Below are positions 54,729-64,000 of a DNA stretch of 64,000 nucleotides, one piece after another. The notes under the pieces were generated by a model. That model made no database searches, was not told the DNA's origin, and was given only the letters and a program-made list of their open reading frames with translations. The stretch covers positions 101,414,976 through 101,478,975 of the forward strand of contig CM056742.1 in the NCBI GenBank assembly GCA_029851415.1, in the 5' to 3' direction. The stretch is from Eretmocerus hayati. Its lineage: Eukaryota > Arthropoda > Insecta > Hymenoptera > Aphelinidae. Position 1 is the first letter of the stretch. Every line of letters begins with the position of its first letter. Made by a program: the position numbers and the translations under genes.

Positions 54729-57586
54729 GAAGTATAAAAAACAGGATTCTCACGCTTAAAAAGAACCTATTAGTTTCCAGTACTGGTTATGACATAATCT
54801 GCTTAATTGAGTCATGGCTTGATGAGTCGGTGCAAAACAATGAGTTGGAAATTGATGGTTATAACTGTATCAGAATTGACAGAAATCTAAATGCTTGCGG
54901 AAAAGCAAGAGGTGGAGGATTACTAATCTATGTAAAAAAATCACTGCCTTGTCGAATTTTGTCAAGGACAGCTGATACTTATGAATCTGTGGTTCTCAAG
55001 ATCAACGTATCTCACAAAATTCTCTTGTTCGCTGTATGCTATATACCACCAATCTCTTCTTCAACTAATGATGAATTTATCGGAGCCTTTGAAAAAATCA
55101 GTACAGTTATTGAGCAAGCAGTCAAGGACCACCCATCAGCAGAGCTTCTGATCACCGGCGACTTCAATCTACCTGGATTCTCTTGGAACTACGACAGCAA
55201 TATTATAATTGCAAGTGGTAGCAGTAGTAGCAGCCCTACTGCACAAGCCGTCTCAGCAATGGAGCTGAACGTCAACCAGTGCAATGTGAAAAGTGTTTTT
55301 GGTATCCCTAACCACTATGGCAATTTTCTCGATTTCATATTCTCAACAGTAGAAGACACTAGCAGTGAAGCTTGCATAGATCCTTTAATTGACAACGATA
55401 AATTTCACACTGCCATAGTTACTCGCGTTCCCCTCAAAACTATTTCGCAGTTCCAGTCTGACGAATTTATTTTCAATTTTAATGCAGCCGACTATGATAA
55501 AATTAATTCCGAGCTTGCGAAAATTGAGTGGCATACAATCATAACAGAGAGCATGAATGTAGATGTTGCAGTTGATTTATTTTATAACAATTTGTATGGC
55601 ATCATTGCTGGAAATGTACCTTATTCTAGGAAATTTGCATCCACGTACCCCCCGTGGTTCGATAAAAATTTAAGAAAAGAAGTAAATCTGAAGAAAAAAC
55701 TTCATGCAACTTTCAAAGAGACTTGGTTAGAAGTTGACTATGAACAATTCAGTAGACAAAGAGCAATTTGTAAACGTATGATTAACATAGCTTATGCTAA
55801 CTATGTCAAAAAAATTGAAAGAAACATTCAGAAAAATCCCAAAAGCTTTTGGAATTTCGCAAATCCTAAGAAACAGAAATCAGTCCCAGATAATATCCAA
55901 TTAAATGATCATACTGCAACAGACTGCAATGATGCTGCTCATCTTTTTGCTAAACACTTCTCATCCTTCTATAAGAAATCTACTAACAAAGTAAATGAGA
56001 ACACGAGTGAGCTTCCGGTATCCGTCACTTTATCCAATATAGAAATTGAGATGGAGGCACTCTACAATGAGCTTCTGAAATATGATGAAAAGGATGGAGT
56101 AGGGCCTGATGGTATCCACGCAAAACTAATTAAGCACTGTCATGTCAATCTTATGATTCCACTCCACTTAATTTTCAACAAATCTCTCTCATCTGGCTGC
56201 TTTCCAGATATATGGAGAAATACTTTTGTAATTCCTATACCAAAAACTGGTGATGCCCATTACGTAACCAACTACAGGCCAATCACAAAAATTAGTATTT
56301 TCCCGAAAATTTTTGACTCTCTTGTTGAACATAAACTTTCAAAGTACCTGCATAGATACATCATTGAGCAACAGCACGGCTTTATGCCTAGAAGATCCAC
56401 GACTACGAATCTAGTCTCTTTTAAAGAATACGTTATTGATAGTTTAAATAAAGGGAGCCAAGTAGATGTTATTTACACAGATTTCAGTAAAGCTTTTGAT
56501 TCTGTGGACCATGATTTGCTAATAAGGAAACTACAGTTTTATGGGCTTAATGGTCCACTTTCATCGTGGATAAGCTCATTCCTTAAAAATCGTACTCAAA
56601 ATGTAAAAATAGGTGCAACGTTGTCTGACCCATATCCAGTCGAGTCAGGAGTGCCTCAAGGTTCCCATTCTGCCACACTATTATTCAATATCTTCATAAA
56701 TGATGTTATCAGATGTATTTCTGGATCTAACGTACTGCTTTTTGCCGATGATTTAAAGCTATTTAGAATAGTGAAATGTCCTGAAGAGGCACAAAGCCTC
56801 CAGGATGATCTTTCTTCCTTAAATGAATGGTGCTACCACAACATGCTTGAATTCAATATCGAGAAGTGCAAGGTCATGTCTTTTTATAATAGTAAAGAGC
56901 CAATTGTCAATTATGAATACAAAATAGGCAATGTAAAATTAGCCAGAGTAACTGTAATGAAAGATCTCGGAGTCATCTTTGACCAAAAACTCAAGTTTCA
57001 TTGCCACATTCAGAGTATCACAAATAAAGCAAATAGAATGCTTGGATTTATAAAGAGAAAAACAGCAAGCTTTAGAGAGACACACTCTATTTGCACCTTG
57101 TATAACTCTTTAGTTCGCTCACACCTGATCTATGCTTCGCAAGTTTGGAGGCCAAAAACTTGGAAAGACAAATATCAATTGGAAAAAGTTCAGCATCGAT
57201 TTCTTAGATTTCTATCTTTCTATGAAGGACGCCCTATGGATAGAGAGAGTCATGATTATAGCGAGATAGCGAAAAAGCACCAGTTGAGTAGTATTTCTTC
57301 GTTTCTTGATTACCAAGACTTATTATTTTTTGTAAAACTTATCAAGAATTATATCGATTCTAATGAATTATTTTGGAGAGTTGATATCAAAGTACCTGAC
57401 TTGAGGACGAGACGTAATGAGTCATTGTTCGCACCGAGAAGGCTTAAAAGTTCATTGTATGAGAAATCTCCTTTGAATCACATGTCTGAACTAGCTAATG
57501 GATTTAAAGACGCGATTGACTTTTTCTCGGACCCAATATCTAAGATTAAAGAAATCATTAGAAATGGTATATTAAAGTATGAATAA
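54671..57586 (+). CDS. ORF2: AP-like endonuclease and reverse transcriptase
   Basis: The first ATG is at 54830, but the endonuclease begins earlier (YSQNVGSIKNR, LIESWLDES), so the frame opening at 54671, overlapping ORF1, is used as start. The initiation mechanism is unknown. Endonuclease: YSQN, IESW, LLITGDFNLPGFSW, LDFIFS. RT: GVGPDGIHAKLI, NYRPITKISIFPKIFD, QHGFMPRRSTTTNL, YTDFSKAFDSVDH, SGVPQGSHSATLLFNIFIN and active site LLFADDLKLF, then the thumb region with LGVIFDQKLKFHCHI. There is no RNase H. The endonuclease motif that is usually SDH reads DNDKFHTAIV and is unusual. The frame is unbroken to TAA at 57584-57586. It would carry out target-primed reverse transcription. Confidence 0.92.
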   Translation, partial: DSSPVKKPSAELIIYSQNVGSIKNRILTLKKNLLVSSTGYDIICLIESWLDESVQNNELEIDGYNCIRIDRNLNACGKARGGGLLIYVKKSLPCRILSRTADTYESVVLKINVSHKILLFAVCYIPPISSSTNDEFIGAFEKISTVIEQAVKDHPSAELLITGDFNLPGFSWNYDSNIIIASGSSSSSPTAQAVSAMELNVNQCNVKSVFGIPNHYGNFLDFIFSTVEDTSSEACIDPLIDNDKFHTAIVTRVPLKTISQFQSDEFIFNFNAADYDKINSELAKIEWHTIITESMNVDVAVDLFYNNLYGIIAGNVPYSRKFASTYPPWFDKNLRKEVNLKKKLHATFKETWLEVDYEQFSRQRAICKRMINIAYANYVKKIERNIQKNPKSFWNFANPKKQKSVPDNIQLNDHTATDCNDAAHLFAKHFSSFYKKSTNKVNENTSELPVSVTLSNIEIEMEALYNELLKYDEKDGVGPDGIHAKLIKHCHVNLMIPLHLIFNKSLSSGCFPDIWRNTFVIPIPKTGDAHYVTNYRPITKISIFPKIFDSLVEHKLSKYLHRYIIEQQHGFMPRRSTTTNLVSFKEYVIDSLNKGSQVDVIYTDFSKAFDSVDHDLLIRKLQFYGLNGPLSSWISSFLKNRTQNVKIGATLSDPYPVESGVPQGSHSATLLFNIFINDVIRCISGSNVLLFADDLKLFRIVKCPEEAQSLQDDLSSLNEWCYHNMLEFNIEKCKVMSFYNSKEPIVNYEYKIGNVKLARVTVMKDLGVIFDQKLKFHCHIQSITNKANRMLGFIKRKTASFRETHSICTLYNSLVRSHLIYASQVWRPKTWKDKYQLEKVQHRFLRFLSFYEGRPMDRESHDYSEIAKKHQLSSISSFLDYQDLLFFVKLIKNYIDSNELFWRVDIKVPDLRTRRNESLFAPRRLKSSLYEKSPLNHMSELANGFKDAIDFFSDPISKIKEIIRNGILKYE

Positions 57587-58789
57587 TTATCTATAGATTT
57601 TTACCAGATCAAACGTTCTGTTATATTATTTTTGAATGATTTATTATTTTGCACCTTCAGAAATGATCTGAAAATTTTTAGTGTTAACAGTGATTAGATG
57701 ACTGTATGAACAACCATATGTGATACACACATCTTTATATATTGTTAAAGGTCGAAAGGCCGTGTATTGAATTAAAATAAAATAAAATAAAAATAAAATA
57801 AGACAACAATCCTGGTGTTCAAAGATTCGATCCTTATCATAACCTTGTATAGCTCCGAATGATGATCGTGGATGAAAATTGGTGATTTTGCATGTCCGAT
57901 TGATGTAGTTGTATGACTCATTGACGTAAAATCGCATATAGCATCCTGGAACCATGAATTTATCCACTCAAACTTGTTATCTGGCATAAAAATGCATATT
58001 CCTCGAAGCAGGAACATCGGAACGCTATGAATTTTTTTTTCATTTCGAAGTACACGAAAAAAAGCAACTTTTCACGCAATTATTATATAGGGTTTCCATT
58101 TGCGTTTTTCGAGTATTTTGCGTGAGAACGTTGGAGAGTGCCTATTTCCGGCACTTTTTCGCTATAAACTCGAATCTGGTGCGTTTTTTCGAAAAAATTA
58201 TGAGAACCAAAAATGTGTATTTTGATGAGATCTACAAGATATGATAGTTTGTCAGTCCATTTTTACCCCGAGATCGCCAAGAAATCCAATAAATATGGTT
58301 TTTTACGACTTTTGGTCGTTTTTTGGGAACCCCCAACCAATACATGCATAAAAAACCGATGCCAAATGGAAGCTTAGAACATAATCTACAACTTTGGTCC
58401 TCTGCAACTTTTCGATTAATCCCACTCCGTTCGAGTATTCCCCGGTTTTCGCGTGAAAGATCCGCATTTTCTATATCTCAAGTGGTTTTTCGGTACCAGC
58501 ACATCATTTCCCGTCCATGAAAAAACCCCTAAAAGTTGTATTTTCCGTTCAAGAACAAATCCTCATTGGAGCCGTTATAGTCCATTGGGCCAATTTTGAG
58601 AGGGACGCTAGGAGGTGCGTTCCACGCGTATTTTAAATGGGACACCTTTTTGCCCACTACTGAGAGACGCTTTGGTTTGACGCGGAAAAAATTCATATGC
58701 ATATTCAGACACCCAAAACACGCATTTCAGTGCAACCTGGAGTCCCAATTGTCTGGAGCAGATTTGGCCTTATTTGCAACAGCTCCTTT

Positions 58790-59026
58790 CGACACGTTGT
58801 TCAACATCCTTGCGCCATAAGCCCAGTCATTTTCGAGCCATACTCACCGATTTCATATGATCTCAGGAACATTTTCAACATGAATTTGGTTTTTTCTTAT
58901 TCCTTATTTTCGATCCTTTCTCGAGATCTGAAGAACCTTTCCGCTCATCTGTATGGATTCCTCAGGGATGACTCTCAGTCATATAGCAATGCACTCAGTC
59001 GATCCTCAGCTCCACAAATTGAGACT
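58790..59026. other. Spacer between the foldback and the LTR remnant
   Basis: No motif recognised. It may be decayed pol sequence of the minus-strand LTR element, but no reverse transcriptase motif is visible. Confidence 0.25.
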
Positions 59027-59433
59027 TCAGTTCCAAATATCTAACCAAAAATCAACAATTTCTGAATGAAGTTCATCCGAAAGCACTTCATCCCAAAAAC
59101 AATTCAGAGTCACCACCATACTTTTGACGCATATACCTTTTTGAGGTGTATCAAAAATCATCGAATTATATCTGCATGATCTAACCACGACATGCTTGAG
59201 ATGTTGTAGTGGATAATTAATACCTGGAAAATTCCCTGGGACTATTTCTCTTGTTTCAAATGAGTGTGGCTCCAACTGAGCAGATTGATGCTCATTTAGT
59301 TCCAAAGTAACTTGGTTTCCAGAGTCATGATTCAATGTGATAGTATTGAGTTCATTGCCCACAATACTTTTGGCACGGATTTGCCTATCTCCACCTTATA
59401 TTCCATCAGCTCTTGTGGGAAAATCATTAGACA

Positions 59434-60705
59434 TTACAAAATAGTGAATTTGAAACCAAATATTCCCAATTCGCAAGTTCCTATTGCATCATATGATCCA
59501 TCTATTATGAGAAAAATTCTTGTTTTATCTGCAGAGAATTTCTGAAAAATTTCTCCTTCTCGATCTATGCATTTTATTTTTATATGTGAAGTCTTTGATC
59601 CTGAATCTACCAAGAGTCCGTGAGGCGCATCACTCCCTTGAATACGGGTGAACAATATTGAATCGTCCCTATCAAGCTGGTTTGATCTTGGTTTCAGCTT
59701 TACTTCTCCCCTATGGAAAATTCCTGTATTTCTTGGATTGGAGGATCTTTAGTTTGGTATCGATTTTCGGGAGAAAATTTTTATTATTCAGAGAAGGGAT
59801 CTTCATCCAACAAATCTCCTCTTTATGTCCCACCTTTCTACAGAAATGACACATGATTTTTCCTAACCCCGAGTTCTGAAAGCTTGGGGACTCACGTTGG
59901 GCCACAGGTTCAAATTTTACACTTTCATTTTTTGTTCTCTGTCGGTATTTTATTCCCAAATATTCGGAGTAATACTTCTCTTCACGAATTCCCTGTTGGT
60001 ATGCGTCGTTGATTGTACTAGCTTTTTGAGCTCTCTTGCCGGCCTGAGCTCTGGTTTCACAGATCTTTGAAACCGGTCAATTCTTTGAGTTAACTCAATT
60101 CCCCGGGGAACTATCGTAAGTTCAAGTGGCTCCTGATCTATTGATTTCTGTACTCTCCTATTGATTTCGGCATATCGTTTGATATAGTTCCCCATTCTCT
60201 CCCTGGAATCTTATCCAATCGAATTTCGTTCCTCGAGTAATTGCACATATTGCTTTTCCGTTTCCCCGGAAGCTAATCGCATTGCTTCAGCAAAATCAGT
60301 TGGCGTCACTCCTGATGAACTATCAGCCACTTCAGCAGCTTTGCCCTTCAATTTTTGCGCAATAACCTTGCTCATGAAACATATCGTTCCAGCATCGTCA
60401 CTCATTGGTTTTTCCACTCGCCTGACTTTCGACAAGAAAGCTTCTGCATCTCCACTACCGTCAAATTCTCGGATTTCTGATGGCAGTTTCTGTATTTGAC
60501 GACGCCGATCATGGGAAATTTTGGAAAATTCATTCACTTTTCCATGTCCCGTTGGTGCTGGAGGCTCCGGAAATATATGATCATTTCTCAAAATAGTCTT
60601 CAATTCTTCTAGTTCTTTGGATAACTCCGCTACTCGACTGATGGCTGCATTTCCACGCTCTGAAGCCGCATCTAAATGTTGGTTCATTCCACTCGTGGTT
60701 GCCAT
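59434..60705 (-). pseudogene. Gag and protease remnant of the minus-strand LTR element
   Basis: Gag starts at ATG 60703-60705 (MATTSGMNQHL), with a heptad-like segment (RVAELSKELEELKTIL) and a capsid-like core (IREFDGSGDAEAFLSKVRRV, as in gypsy/LTR gags). A TAA at 60211-60213 interrupts the frame, which resumes as far as 59950. After a frame change, CHFCRKVGHKEEIC (CX2CX4HX4C zinc knuckle) lies near 59850. After another change, HGLLVDSGSKTSHI (the DSG of an aspartic protease) lies near 59620. 59027-59362 is open in a further frame without a motif. Dead copy. Confidence 0.65.
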
Positions 60706-60995
60706 TTTTGGTACAATTTGTCTGATAGGACTTTATAAAAGAGCTCTTTAATGGCTCAGAACTGTTCGAGTCTGACATAAATGAAGAGTGTATGGCGTCA
60801 ATCACACACTCACCCTATACATTCTCTGGTGAAGTTAAGCTGTTGGCGCACCAGGATTTTTTGCGATTTTGTTCACCCATGAGCTGCTTGATAAAAGCGT
60901 CTTCTCAATTAGTGTAGACAAAATGATATCGGCCGATCCTTTCCACACTCTCCTTCTTCGATGTTTACTACACACGCTGCTTATGCGTCCCCAGT

Positions 60996-61012
60996 CCTGT
61001 CCCGGTCGCCAA
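60996..61012 (-). promoter_or_regulatory. Primer-binding site of the minus-strand LTR element
   Basis: On the minus strand TTGGCGACCGGGACAGG follows the LTR end (ACA) after two or three bases. The TGGCGACCG-GACAGG type is common in 412/mdg1-like gypsy elements, where it is complementary to an arginine tRNA; the tRNA identity is from memory. Confidence 0.55.
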
Positions 61013-61014
61013 AA

Positions 61015-61680
61015 TGTAACCGGTTCACTGCGGCAAAGAGGAACAGTAGGAGTAAAATAATATGTTCTTATCACTTGTTCGTCAGCTGCTCTTTATTCAG
61101 AGTCCCAATCTCAATTCTCTCGGTGGCCGTTTCATGTTCTCTATTCATAACATTGCGATATTACAATCAATTGATTCGAAAGTATAAGACCTGCTTTTGT
61201 TTTGAGTAAGAGTGTGTATGCAAGTAAGCCGTGCGCAAAATAAATGAGAGAGTGGTTTATCAAACAATGCGGATCGATGGAGGATGTGCTGCATGTTTGA
61301 ATAAAAGGTGCTCATATCAATATGACGTCTATACGACAGAAACTCCGTAGCATGATTACCGAAGGAGGTGTCAAGATGGGAAAATCTGATCAAATACATC
61401 GACTGCTCTCTGACTTGATCGTAGTCAACTACGTTTTTCGATTCCTCGACTATCTCTTGGTCATTATCATATTCATTCATAAGTAGATAGTAGTAGATAT
61501 GTAGAGGCTCTCACGATAACGGCGAGCTATCTTTTGGTACATCAACCTCTGATTATGCTGCTCGAAGACGCTCACATCGCGTTCATCCGGGATCATCTTG
61601 TAATTTTTGGAATAGACTCCAGATTGAGCGGAGTGACGTTGAGTAGCTTGGGATATGAGTACATATAGCAATGCATCCAT
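61015..61680 (-). repeat. Partial 5' LTR of the minus-strand element (outer border unknown)
   Basis: The inner border is TGTAACCGG on the + strand at 61015 (ACA on the coding strand). A polyadenylation signal AATAAA on the minus strand lies at 61091-61096, within 80 bp of the border, as in an R-U5 region. The outer border could not be placed; the end coordinate is a guess. Confidence 0.4.
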
Positions 61681-62127
61681 TGCCTCTCATCCTCCCGTTT
61701 TCAACAAAAGAAGTAGACTAAAACGAGATTTCGCGATAGCTTCTCAAAATCAAGCTCCATACCGAAACTGGCTTGTGCAAATGTTGCTAGCGTCAAAATC
61801 AATGCGAAAAAGATACGAAAGCCATTGGATGGCTCTGCGTTGTTGGTTGCACACTCGAACCTGATGATTTGACCCCGGTGGGTCCCGCTGAAGCGAACTT
61901 GATGAACGGCTTTCCCTACTATTCTACAGATGATCGTGATATCTTGTGATACAGCATGATTATGTGTACTCGAGATGTAGATGGATCATGGTGAGGGTCT
62001 CATTATCATTTTTAGCCCCACGCCATGAGTCATATCCTGGCGAGCATAACGTTGTCAAACAAATCCGCAATGAGCTTCATTGGAGACCTACGGAGCCATT
62101 CGGTACTCATCTGGGAGATTTCAGCAT
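61681..62127. other. Stretch without a recognised gene
   Basis: Open frames on both strands here (for example 61655-61864) have no motif. Nothing further supported. Confidence 0.25.
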
Positions 62128-63682
62128 AAAGGAGCTGTTGCAAATAAGGCCAAATCTGCTCCAGAGAATTGGGACTCCAGGTTGCACTGAAATGCGTGTT
62201 TTGGGTGTCTGAATATGCATATGAATTTTTTCCGCGTCAAACCAAAGCGTCTCCCAGTAGTGGGCAAAAAGGTGTCCCATTTAAAATACACGTGGAACGC
62301 ACTTTCTAGCGTCCCTCTCAAAATTGGCCCAATGGACTATAACGGCTCCAATGAGGATTTGTTCTTGAACAGAAAATACAACTTTTAGGGGTTTTTTCAT
62401 GGACGGGAAATGATGTGCTGGTACCGAAAAACCACTTGAGAGATGGAAAATGCGGATCTTTCACGCTAAAACCGGGGAATACTCGAACGGAGTGGGATTA
62501 ATCGAAAAGTTGCAGAGGACCAAAGTTGTAGATTATGTTCTAAGCTTCCATTTGGCATCGGTTTTTTATGCATGTATTGGTTGGGGGTTCCCAAAAAACG
62601 ACCAAAAGTCGTAAAAAACCATATTTATTGGATTTCTTGGCGATCTCGGGGTAAAAATGGACTGACAAACTATCATATCTTGTGGATCTCATCAAAATAC
62701 ACATTTTTGGTTCCCATAATTTTTTCGAAAAAACGCACCAGATTCGAGTTTATAGCGAAAAAGTGCCGGAAATAGGCACTCTCCAACGTTCTCACGCAAA
62801 ATACTCGAAAAACGCAAATGGAAACCCTATATAATAATTGCGTGAAAAGTTGCTTTTTTTCGTGTACTTCAAAATGAAAAAAAAATTCATAGCGTTCCGA
62901 TGTTCCTGCTTCGAGGAATATGCATTTTTATGCCAGATAACAAGTTTGAGTGGATAAATTCATGGTTCCAGCATGCTATATGCAATTCTACGTCAATGAG
63001 TCATACAACTACATCAATCGGACATGCAAAATCACCAATTTCCATCCACGATCATCATTCGGAGCTATATAAGGTTATGATAAGGATCGAATCTTTGAAC
63101 ACCAGGATTGTTGTCTTTCTCAAAACTTTTTCCAACTGTGAGAATATTGTAGTGTACGAGACTACGAAAATAACCATTCATGAGAACTCATACTCTATGG
63201 CTTGGATTGATATCACAAGTTGATGCAAATAACATTAGAAAGGACTCCTTTATTCTGAGAAGAACGAGAAACGTCAATTCTCTCTCCCTGACGAGATGGC
63301 ATATGGTTCCCATTTGATTATTTGGAGAGCTTTGATTTTGAGAAAGAAAGGCAGATATCATAGCGAGATATGTCTCTTAAGACATATCTCGCTATGATAT
63401 CTGATTTTTTGGAACCCGCCAAAATTATGAGGACCACGGATGCGTATCCAGGAATGTGCATATTGGAGAAATCGTTTGAGCCTCTGTTGCGAGTGACTCG
63501 AGGTATTATGATTTTTGGGCTATTTGCGATTTTTTTAGAGGGAGAAGGTTTGAATCGGGGATTCACATCTACCAACGTACGAATTCACACAATATCAACA
63601 GATTTTGGCAGCTGCGACTTCCGGGGAACCTATGTGCGTGCAAGCTTGCCAGTGTTGGGCCTTGACAAATGAGGAATTCCAA
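62128..63682 (-). mobile_element. Second copy of the 51.8 kb foldback: right arm and loop only
   Basis: 62128-63075 matches the arm (AAAGGAGCTGTTGCAAATAA at its start) and 63076-63682 matches the loop of the element at 51760-58789, in reverse order and orientation, ending at the sequence that corresponds to about 52746. The left arm is missing, so this is a one-armed derivative. It lacks the CR1/Jockey-like insertion and so gives the pre-insertion site. Confidence 0.8.
63352..63403. repeat. Perfect 52 bp palindrome inside the foldback copy
   Basis: Two exact 24 bp arms (CAGATATCATAGCGAGATAT...) around CTTA. The matching place in the other copy (about 53028-53060) has a single arm, so the second arm arose by local inverted duplication. 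Confidence 0.85.
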
Positions 63683-64000
63683 TTCGCTCCGAGACGCGCG
63701 CTTTTGAAATTCAAAACGGGCGATTGTGCGCGACCCGTGGCCACCGCATTCACTACAACTGGCGTACTGTGCAGCAGACGGCGAATCTTCGTAAGGGTCA
63801 AACTTAAAAACCATCGCTCAAATGTGGCAACAATGAGCGAGAAAGTTGTAGAACTTGTAAAAACGAAGAGTTTGAGTGGTCGTGAGCTTAAATCCGAGCA
63901 AATTTGAGCTAGTTGAGGCGATTTCGAGATTTGGCGTGCTTTTAGCATAGGCGTCGCAGCCGCCACTCAAGCCGCGGGCTCGCATCCATTCTTTCGAGCT
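63683..64000. other. Window end, nothing recognised
   Basis: GC content is slightly higher than in the neighbouring repeat. Short open frames on both strands without motifs. Confidence 0.25.

Larger units (their letters stand above)
53299..57799 (+). mobile_element. Non-LTR retrotransposon, CR1/Jockey-like, apparently full length
   Basis: A 5' UTR of ~236 bp, two intact ORFs and a 3' end of AAAAT repeats (57772-57799) instead of plain poly(A). The target duplication is AAGA (53295-53298 and 57800-57803); comparison with the uninterrupted copy at 63115 gives the empty site GAGAAAGACAACAATCC. Intact frames and exact borders suggest a recent insertion that may still be competent. Confidence 0.88.
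51760..58789. mobile_element. Foldback element with ~0.94 kb arms, interrupted by a CR1/Jockey-like retrotransposon
   Basis: Left arm 51760-52698 and right arm 57850-58789 are inverted copies; ends AAAGGAGCTGTTGCAAATAA and its complement. The loop is 52699-53298 plus 57804-57849. Without the inserted retrotransposon the element is about 2.5 kb. A second copy, 62128-63682 on the other strand, covers the loop and right arm without the insertion. No transposase. The terminus resembles that of the 25.5 kb foldback (AAAGGA-C/G-C, then GGCC-G/A-AATCTGCTCC). Confidence 0.85.
59027..61017 (-). mobile_element. Decayed LTR retrotransposon, 5' part only (minus strand)
   Basis: Reading the minus strand: LTR end, primer-binding site, leader, gag, zinc knuckle and an aspartic protease, each recognisable but broken by a stop and frame changes. 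The RT and everything after it are absent. The foldback at 51760-58789 begins 240 bp beyond the last recognisable protease-frame sequence. Confidence 0.65.

Noticed and set aside
1..64000. tRNA and rRNA genes
   Set aside because: No cloverleaf-like or rRNA-like sequence was recognised by eye; a tRNAscan-SE and Rfam run would be needed to exclude them.

Overview
The window is nuclear DNA of a eukaryote, most likely an arthropod and probably an insect. It is AT-rich, its only spliced gene candidate has introns of 61-70 nt, there are no bacterial operons, and it carries Ty3/gypsy, I-like and CR1/Jockey-like retrotransposons, a Helentron, foldback elements and MITEs. I cannot name a species. No complete host gene was found. 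This looks like a nest of transposable elements, with a few degraded or captured gene pieces between them.

Layout. 1-6853: most of a Ty3/gypsy LTR retrotransposon on the + strand: gag, protease, reverse transcriptase/RNase H/integrase, a chromatin-binding-like tail behind one stop, a possibly spliced third ORF, a purine tract and a 3' LTR that is followed by a primer-binding-like site. 7960-10913: a frameshifted CACTA/KDZ-like transposase pseudogene with an N-terminal C2H2 region. 11222-13153: a foldback element whose two ends are inverted arrays of a ~29 bp minisatellite. It abuts a 168 bp near-perfect palindrome. 14417-14983: four small exons resembling an OB fold of replication protein A large subunit. 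15460-18765 (-): a 5'-truncated non-LTR element of the RNase H-carrying I type, with one long open frame. 19811-21951 and 22639-23565: non-autonomous DNA transposons.

23982-33924: a decayed Helentron (DUF6570-like region, HUH Rep, Pif1-like helicase, EEP endonuclease) whose frame continues into an Ulp1-like C48 cysteine protease. Two elements have landed in it: a 2.7 kb foldback with ~1.05 kb arms (25544-28219), and a GC-hairpin-rich element (about 32577-33432) that splits the protease. 36659-37913 is another foldback. 39830-43455 is a cluster of hairpin modules related to the second Helentron insertion. 46455-47270 is a single ~0.8 kb hairpin. 50334-51555 is a TA-flanked MITE-like element with exact 25 bp ends.

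51760-58789: a foldback element with ~0.94 kb arms, interrupted by a 4.5 kb full-length-looking CR1/Jockey-like retrotransposon (53299-57799) with two intact ORFs. A second copy of the foldback (62128-63682, opposite strand) preserves the uninterrupted site and shows a 4 bp target duplication. 59027-61017 (-) is the 5' part of a decayed LTR retrotransposon (gag-protease, PBS, LTR end).

How the parts relate: these are independent mobile elements that have inserted into each other. Relative ages can be read from the nesting: the Helentron is older than the foldback and hairpin elements inside it, and the 51.8 kb foldback is older than the CR1-like element inside it. The CR1-like and I-like elements have the most intact reading frames. 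The most unusual items are the Helentron endonuclease-C48 fusion, several foldback families that start with the same AAAGGA-C/G-C terminus, and the dense hairpin-module repeat family.
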